From an uncultured Ruminococcus sp. (GTDB taxonomy: Bacteria > Bacillota > Clostridia > Oscillospirales > Ruminococcaceae), in contig UQQA01000002.1 of assembly GCA_900543105.1 (NCBI GenBank), positions 1-64,000 of the forward strand: a stretch of DNA of 64,000 bases, in the 5' to 3' direction. A program made the translations under genes and the position numbers. The notes under the pieces were generated by a model. That model worked only from the letters and a program-made list of their open reading frames with translations. It was not told the origin of the DNA and searched no databases. Within the stretch, counting starts at the first letter, position 1. Every line of letters begins with the position of its first letter. This document shows positions 60,282 through 64,000 of this stretch, one piece after another.

Positions 60282-61511
60282 ATGAAAAGTGAACGAATTT
60301 ACCCGAAAGCAGTTGTCACCAAGAAAGCCGAAGCTTCTCTGAAAAAAGGGCACCCTTGGATATATGATACCGAGATAGAAAGCCTTGACGACGGCGCACC
60401 GAATGGTGGCATTGTTGATGTTTTTTCCGAGAAAGGCTCATACCTCGGCAGCGGATTTCTGAGCGAAAAGAGCAAGATAAGAATTCGCATCATCTCCAGA
60501 AATGCGAACGATAAATTCGACTATAACTTCTGGAAACGCCGCGTGAAGTACGCTTATGACTACCGCAAAACCGTTATGGGCGAGGATATTTCCTGCTGCC
60601 GTATCATTTTCGGCGAGGCGGACGAACTTCCCGGACTTACCGTTGACCGCTACAACGATCTGCTCGTAACGCAGGTGCTTTCCTACGGTATGGAGCTTGT
60701 AAAGGACGAGGTTTTCCGTGCGCTCGTTGAGGTTTTCGCCGAGGATAACGAAAAGATAAGCGGAATTTTCGAGCGGAACGATGTTGCTATCCGTGAACTC
60801 GAAGGAATGGAGTGCGGAAAAGGCTGGTACAAGGCTGATTTTGTGGGAATCCCCGACTCGGTTGAGACCGTTATCTGCGAAAACGGCGTAAAATATCACG
60901 TTGACGTTGAAAACGGACAGAAAACGGGATTTTTCCTCGATCAGAAGTATAACCGCCTTGCCGCTGCAAAAATTGCCAAGGGCAAGACCGTACTCGACTG
61001 CTTTACGCATACGGGTTCGTTCGCCCTCAATGCCGCAATGGGCGGTGCAAAGCACGTTACAGCCGTTGACGTTTCGCAGACCGCTGTTGATATGGCGAAG
61101 CGCAACGCACAGGAAAACGGACTGGACGACCGAATGGATTTCCTCTGCACGAATGTTTTTGACCTCCTGCCGAAGCTTGCCGAGGAGAAGAAAAAGCCTT
61201 ACGATATGATAATCCTCGATCCGCCTGCATTCACCAAGAGCAGGGGAACTATCGGCAGCGCAGAGCGTGGCTATAAAGAGATAAACTACCGTGCGATGAA
61301 GCTCCTGCCGAGGGGCGGCTACCTTGCAACGTGCAGCTGTTCGCACTTTATGAACAACGAGCTTTTCGTTAAGATGCTCATGTCGGCGGCAAAGGACGCA
61401 GATGTTCAGCTGAAGCTGATAGAAGTCCGCCGTCAGTCTCCCGACCACCCGACTTTGATGAACGTTCCCGAAACGGACTATCTGAAGTTTTATTTGTTCC
61501 AGGTGGTTTAA
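60282..61511 (+). CDS. Class I SAM-dependent rRNA methyltransferase (RlmI-like)
   Basis: This is a predicted 23S rRNA cytosine-5 methyltransferase of 409 residues. It has an N-terminal PUA domain (about 1-80, with LKKGHPWIYDTEI), a central fold with DELPGLTVDRYNDLLV, motif I in VLDCFTHTGSFALNAA, and the catalytic-loop region ILDPPAFTKSRGTI. It lies 14 bp after the phosphatase gene. Confidence 0.9.
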   Translation: MKSERIYPKAVVTKKAEASLKKGHPWIYDTEIESLDDGAPNGGIVDVFSEKGSYLGSGFLSEKSKIRIRIISRNANDKFDYNFWKRRVKYAYDYRKTVMGEDISCCRIIFGEADELPGLTVDRYNDLLVTQVLSYGMELVKDEVFRALVEVFAEDNEKISGIFERNDVAIRELEGMECGKGWYKADFVGIPDSVETVICENGVKYHVDVENGQKTGFFLDQKYNRLAAAKIAKGKTVLDCFTHTGSFALNAAMGGAKHVTAVDVSQTAVDMAKRNAQENGLDDRMDFLCTNVFDLLPKLAEEKKKPYDMIILDPPAFTKSRGTIGSAERGYKEINYRAMKLLPRGGYLATCSCSHFMNNELFVKMLMSAAKDADVQLKLIEVRRQSPDHPTLMNVPETDYLKFYLFQVV

Positions 61512-61514
61512 ATT

Positions 61515-61717
61515 AATGCGGAATTCGGAATTATTTGCAAAACTCAACTTTGTTCAGTATTGCGAAGCCAAATAAAGTTTACGTTAATTCTGCAAGAATT
61601 TCGCTTTGTTCAAAGGGTGGCGAGGGATCAAGGGGGCGAGAAGCCCCCTTGACCCCTCGCAAGCTGTGCTCAGCTTGACCGGCTGCTTTGCTTTGCATCA
61701 CTCATAGATATTTGAGC
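61515..61717. repeat. Intergenic repeat cluster with long hairpin
   Basis: After an ATTCCGCATT-type unit (61515-61535), GCGAGGG.TCAAGGGGGC and its inverse form a 17-bp stem with one mismatch and a GAGAA loop at about 61620-61660. There is no T-run, so it is unlike a normal terminator. It is followed by the small hairpin AAGCTG-TGCT-CAGCTT, also found at the left end of the window. Confidence 0.6.
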
Positions 61718-61746
61718 TTGACAAAAAACGCCGATTAAGGTATAAT
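61718..61746 (+). promoter_or_regulatory. Consensus promoter of the TauE/SafE gene
   Basis: TTGACA (61718-61723) and TATAAT (61741-61746), 17 bp apart. The predicted start of the RNA (about 61753) is inside the longest open frame, which begins at 61748, so the true start codon must lie further downstream. Confidence 0.85.
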
Positions 61747-61798
61747 ATTGCTGAAAAGTGTGCACAGGGGTAAATTTATCGAAAAGGAAGTTTTTGTC

Positions 61799-62572
61799 AT
61801 TCTTTACAAATTTATCATCTGTTTTATCGCAGGCATCGGTGCAGGTCTCGGAACGGGATTCGCAGGAATGAGTGCGGCTGCCGTTATCACACCTATGCTC
61901 GTTGCTTTTCTCGGAATGGATCCTTATATGGCGGTCGGCATCGCCCTTGCTTCGGACGTTCTTGCAAGTGCAGTTTCCGCTTACACCTACGGCAAAAACA
62001 AGAATCTTGACATTCGCAACGGTCTTATCATGATGGTCACGGTGCTTGTGTTTACTATGGTCGGAAGTTATATTTCAAGCCTTATACCGAGCAACACTAT
62101 GGGCAATTTTTCACTGATAATGACGACTTTCCTCGGCGTAAAATTCCTTGTGAAGCCTGTTATGACGACAAAGGAAAAAATGGCGCAGACCGACCCGAAA
62201 AAGCGCGTTATCCGGTCGATCGTATGCGGAATGCTCATCGGCTTTATATGCGGATTTGTCGGTGCAGGCGGCGGAATGATGATGCTCTTGATACTCACCT
62301 CCGTGCTTGGATATGAGCTTAAAACCGCAGTCGGAACGAGCGTATTTATTATGACCTTTACGGCTCTGACGGGTTCTCTGAGCCACTTTACACTCGGCGG
62401 CGCACCCGATATATGGGCGCTCGTATTCTGCATTTTAAGCACGCTTTTATGGGCAAGGATCGCAGCTGTTTTCGCAAACAAGGCTGAGCCTAAGACGCTC
62501 AACCGTGCGGTCGGCATTGTGCTTATCGTGCTTGGTATCGGCATTTTTGCTTTTAAATTGATTACAGGTTAA
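61799..62572 (+). CDS. TauE/SafE family permease
   Basis: This is a membrane protein with eight predicted helices of the sulfite/sulfonate exporter family. Each half begins with a Gly/Ala-rich motif: GIGAGLGTGFAGMSAAAVITP and GFICGFVGAGGGMMMLLILT. The substrate is unknown. The frame is open from 61748, but the promoter shows that TTG is not transcribed and the GTG at 61760 lies too near the RNA start. AAGGAAG at 61784-61790 is 8 bp before an ATT at 61799, which suggests a rare ATT start; the exact start is uncertain. Confidence 0.82.
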   Translation: MLYKFIICFIAGIGAGLGTGFAGMSAAAVITPMLVAFLGMDPYMAVGIALASDVLASAVSAYTYGKNKNLDIRNGLIMMVTVLVFTMVGSYISSLIPSNTMGNFSLIMTTFLGVKFLVKPVMTTKEKMAQTDPKKRVIRSIVCGMLIGFICGFVGAGGGMMMLLILTSVLGYELKTAVGTSVFIMTFTALTGSLSHFTLGGAPDIWALVFCILSTLLWARIAAVFANKAEPKTLNRAVGIVLIVLGIGIFAFKLITG

Positions 62573-62595
62573 AATCGAAAGAAGTAATTTTCACT

Positions 62596-63069
62596 ATGAA
62601 TAAAACAAACGCAATGCGGCAGCTTGAAACCGCAAAAATAAATTTCCGCACGGCTGAATATGAGGTCGATGAAAACGACCTTTCGGGCGTTCACGTTGCA
62701 AAAGAACTCGGTCAGCCGCCCGAACAGGTATTCAAAACTCTCGTTTTAAAGGGAGAAAGGACGGGATTTTTCGTCTGCTGCATACCCGTTGACAAGGAGC
62801 TTGACCTCAAAAAAGCAGCGAAAGCCGCTCACGACAAGAAAGCCGAGATGCTTCCGCTGAAAGATCTTCTTCCGACAACGGGATATATCCGCGGCGGCTG
62901 TTCGCCTGTCGGAATGAAGAAAAAATTCCCGACATTTATCGATGAAACGGCAATTCTTTTCGATGAGATCGCCGTCAGCGCAGGCATAAGGGGCGCGCAG
63001 ATAATCGTCAACGGCGAAGCTCTTGCCGAATACCTCGGTGCGGAGCTTATCGATCTTGTTCAGGACTAA
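62596..63069 (+). CDS. Cys-tRNA(Pro)/Cys-tRNA(Cys) deacylase, YbaK/EbsC family
   Basis: This 157-residue protein removes mischarged amino acids from tRNA-Pro. Family motifs are VFKTLVLKGERTGFFVCCIP, the Lys in DKELDLKKAAKA and TGYIRGGCSPVGMKKKFPTF. The stop codon overlaps the left end of a MITE-like repeat. Confidence 0.9.
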   Translation: MNKTNAMRQLETAKINFRTAEYEVDENDLSGVHVAKELGQPPEQVFKTLVLKGERTGFFVCCIPVDKELDLKKAAKAAHDKKAEMLPLKDLLPTTGYIRGGCSPVGMKKKFPTFIDETAILFDEIAVSAGIRGAQIIVNGEALAEYLGAELIDLVQD

Positions 63070-63187
63070 TACTGATTTTTAATCAAAGTGCAGACAAAAA
63101 ATTGGCGCAAAAGCCATATAAAACTGTTTACAGCAGCTGCGGGCTTTTGCTTGGATTTTGTACACTTTCAGTTTAAAAATCAGTATA
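63066..63187. repeat. MITE-like palindromic repeat, copy 4
   Basis: TAATACTGATTTTTAATCAAAGTG on the left (first 20: TAATACTGATTTTTAATCAA) is inverted on the right as CACTTTCAGTTTAAAAATCAGTATA. The interior GGCGCAAAAGCC is like the cores of other copies, but the centre is longer (about 122 bp in all). The stop codon of the deacylase gene is its first bases. Confidence 0.7.
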
Positions 63188-63202
63188 AAAAAGGGCAGAA
63201 TT

Positions 63203-63649
63203 ATGACATCATTCGTTATCGCAGCCGCAGTTTTTGTATTATCTGCGGCTCTGCTTATACTTGGGGCGAAACTTTCCGAACGCAGGAAAAAGTATCTTCG
63301 GGGACTGGAAGATTTTATGCGGAAGTGCAGACACTACAAAGCTTCGGTGCTTGACGTAAAGGACGTTCCCGTTGACCGTGAGGGCAACACCGTAAGCGCA
63401 GTAATTCTCCAGTTCCGTGACGAGGAGCGCAGAAGCACCATAGTTCACCGTTACACCGAAAGCCATGGAAAACACTATCTTCGCGGTGACGAGGTGGAGC
63501 TTTACTACTGCGATGAAACGGACACCGCCTGCATAAAGGGTGATAATCCTTTTGACCGAAAGGCACGTCAGCTTAATGTGTTCACTGTTCTTTGCAGGAC
63601 AGCGGCGGCACTTGGGATAGCCGCAGCGTTGCTTATATTGATTGTATAA
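63203..63649 (+). CDS. Small membrane protein of unknown function
   Basis: This 148-residue protein has one membrane helix at each end (about 3-20 and 126-147) and a central beta-rich domain (VLDVKDVPVDREGNTVSAVI, YLRGDEVELYYC). The arrangement is like DUF3592 proteins, but the match is weak. The ATG at 63203 is chosen over the start at 63158, which lies within the MITE-like repeat. Confidence 0.6.
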   Translation: MTSFVIAAAVFVLSAALLILGAKLSERRKKYLRGLEDFMRKCRHYKASVLDVKDVPVDREGNTVSAVILQFRDEERRSTIVHRYTESHGKHYLRGDEVELYYCDETDTACIKGDNPFDRKARQLNVFTVLCRTAAALGIAAALLILIV

Positions 63650-63704
63650 TCCTATAAAAAACGGAAATAATACCGCCAAAGACTTGTAAGTCGGAGGCGA
63701 AAAA

Positions 63705-64000
63705 ATGAAAAAAGAAACTGACTTTCAGCCGTACATTCCATCTTCAAAAGCGACAGCGGAATTTACGGCTTCTTCCATTATTACGGGCATCATAACCGCC
63801 ATTGTTTTCAGCGCATCGAACGCCTATCTCGGACTGCGTGTGGGAATGACGGTTTCCGCATCGATACCTGCGGCGGTCATTGCAATGAGCGTTATGAAAA
63901 TGCTTTCGGGGAAAAATTCCGTACTCGAAAGCAACATCGTTCAGACTATAGGCTCGGCGGGCGAATCGATAGCTTCGGGTTCGATATTCACGCTGCCTGC
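63705..64000 (+). CDS. OPT family oligopeptide transporter (5' part, truncated by the window)
   Basis: The frame is open from the ATG at 63705 to the end of the window, giving 98 residues. PYIPSSKATAEFTASSIITG, SNAYLGLRVGMTVSASIPAA and VLESNIVQTIGSAGESIASG are typical of the N-terminus of bacterial OPT transporters, which import peptides or metal chelates. GGAGG lies 7 bp before the ATG. The rest of the gene lies outside the window. Confidence 0.88.
   Translation, partial: MKKETDFQPYIPSSKATAEFTASSIITGIITAIVFSASNAYLGLRVGMTVSASIPAAVIAMSVMKMLSGKNSVLESNIVQTIGSAGESIASGSIFTLP

Noticed and set aside
1..64000. tRNA, rRNA, prophage or insertion-sequence transposase genes
   Set aside because: None were recognised in either strand; repeats are all non-coding.

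Overview
The window looks like a chromosomal segment of a motile, anaerobic, Gram-positive gut Clostridium-class bacterium (probably Oscillospiraceae/Ruminococcaceae-like; the exact genus cannot be fixed from the sequence). The evidence is a clostridial-style fla/che operon with CheC, CheD and FliY, a T-box-controlled thrS, RNase Y, an oxygen-sensitive class III ribonucleotide reductase with NrdR boxes, and consensus TTGACA/TATAAT promoters. Coding DNA is moderately GC-rich except between about 41.9 and 44.9 kb, which is visibly AT-rich.

Layout. 0-5.7 kb (minus strand): DEAD-box RNA helicase, GNAT acetyltransferase, methyltransferase and thrS behind a T-box leader. 5.7-10.8 kb (plus): a promoter with structured non-coding sequence, rny, then an O-antigen-ligase-like membrane protein, a DUF4321 protein and the flagellin methylase FliB. 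10.8-38.5 kb (minus): one long flagellar/chemotaxis operon transcribed from about 38.48 kb downward: flgB-flgC-fliE-fliF-fliG-fliH-fliI-fliJ-fliK-flgD-(TIGR02530-like)-flgE-flbD-motA-motB-fliM-fliY-cheY-fliO-fliP-fliQ-fliR-flhB-flhA-sigma-two FlgF/G-type rod genes-cheC-cheD, followed by a purine nucleoside phosphorylase and a small membrane protein. fliL, flhF, flhG, cheA, cheW, cheB, cheR and flagellin are not in the window. 38.7-40.7 kb (minus): PilZ, ParA-like ATPase and ComFB genes in a compact operon.

40.9-45.0 kb (plus) is the most unusual part. After a PfkB-type sugar kinase there are five short, unrelated, same-strand, AT-rich genes (unknown, DUF3267, GNAT, alpha/beta hydrolase, GNAT). 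They are separated by four copies of a 72-bp imperfect palindrome of constant length. The array starts with a right half-copy just after a promoter-like sequence, ends with a left half-copy, and is bracketed by a near-identical 23/24-bp direct repeat. This resembles the architecture of an integron gene-cassette array, but the sites lack the integron attC core and there is no integrase in view, so it may be an undescribed cassette system.

45.0-64 kb: a membrane protein with sbcC (no sbcD nearby), a short promoter-hairpin-terminator unit before a MATE exporter, DegV protein, hybrid histidine kinase, cupin protein, a 3D-domain cell-wall protein, nitroreductase, nrdD-nrdG under two NrdR boxes 32 bp apart, a histidine phosphatase, an RlmI-like rRNA methyltransferase, a TauE/SafE permease, a YbaK/EbsC deacylase, a small membrane protein, and the start of an OPT transporter cut off by the window end.

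Several families of small dispersed repeats fill the intergenic spaces: MITE-like palindromes of about 100-120 bp, a 41-bp REP-like repeat inside gaps of the flagellar operon, ATTACGCATT/ATTCCGCATT-type elements, and a double-hairpin element near both ends of the window. All calls come from reading the sequence and recalled family knowledge; no database search was run.
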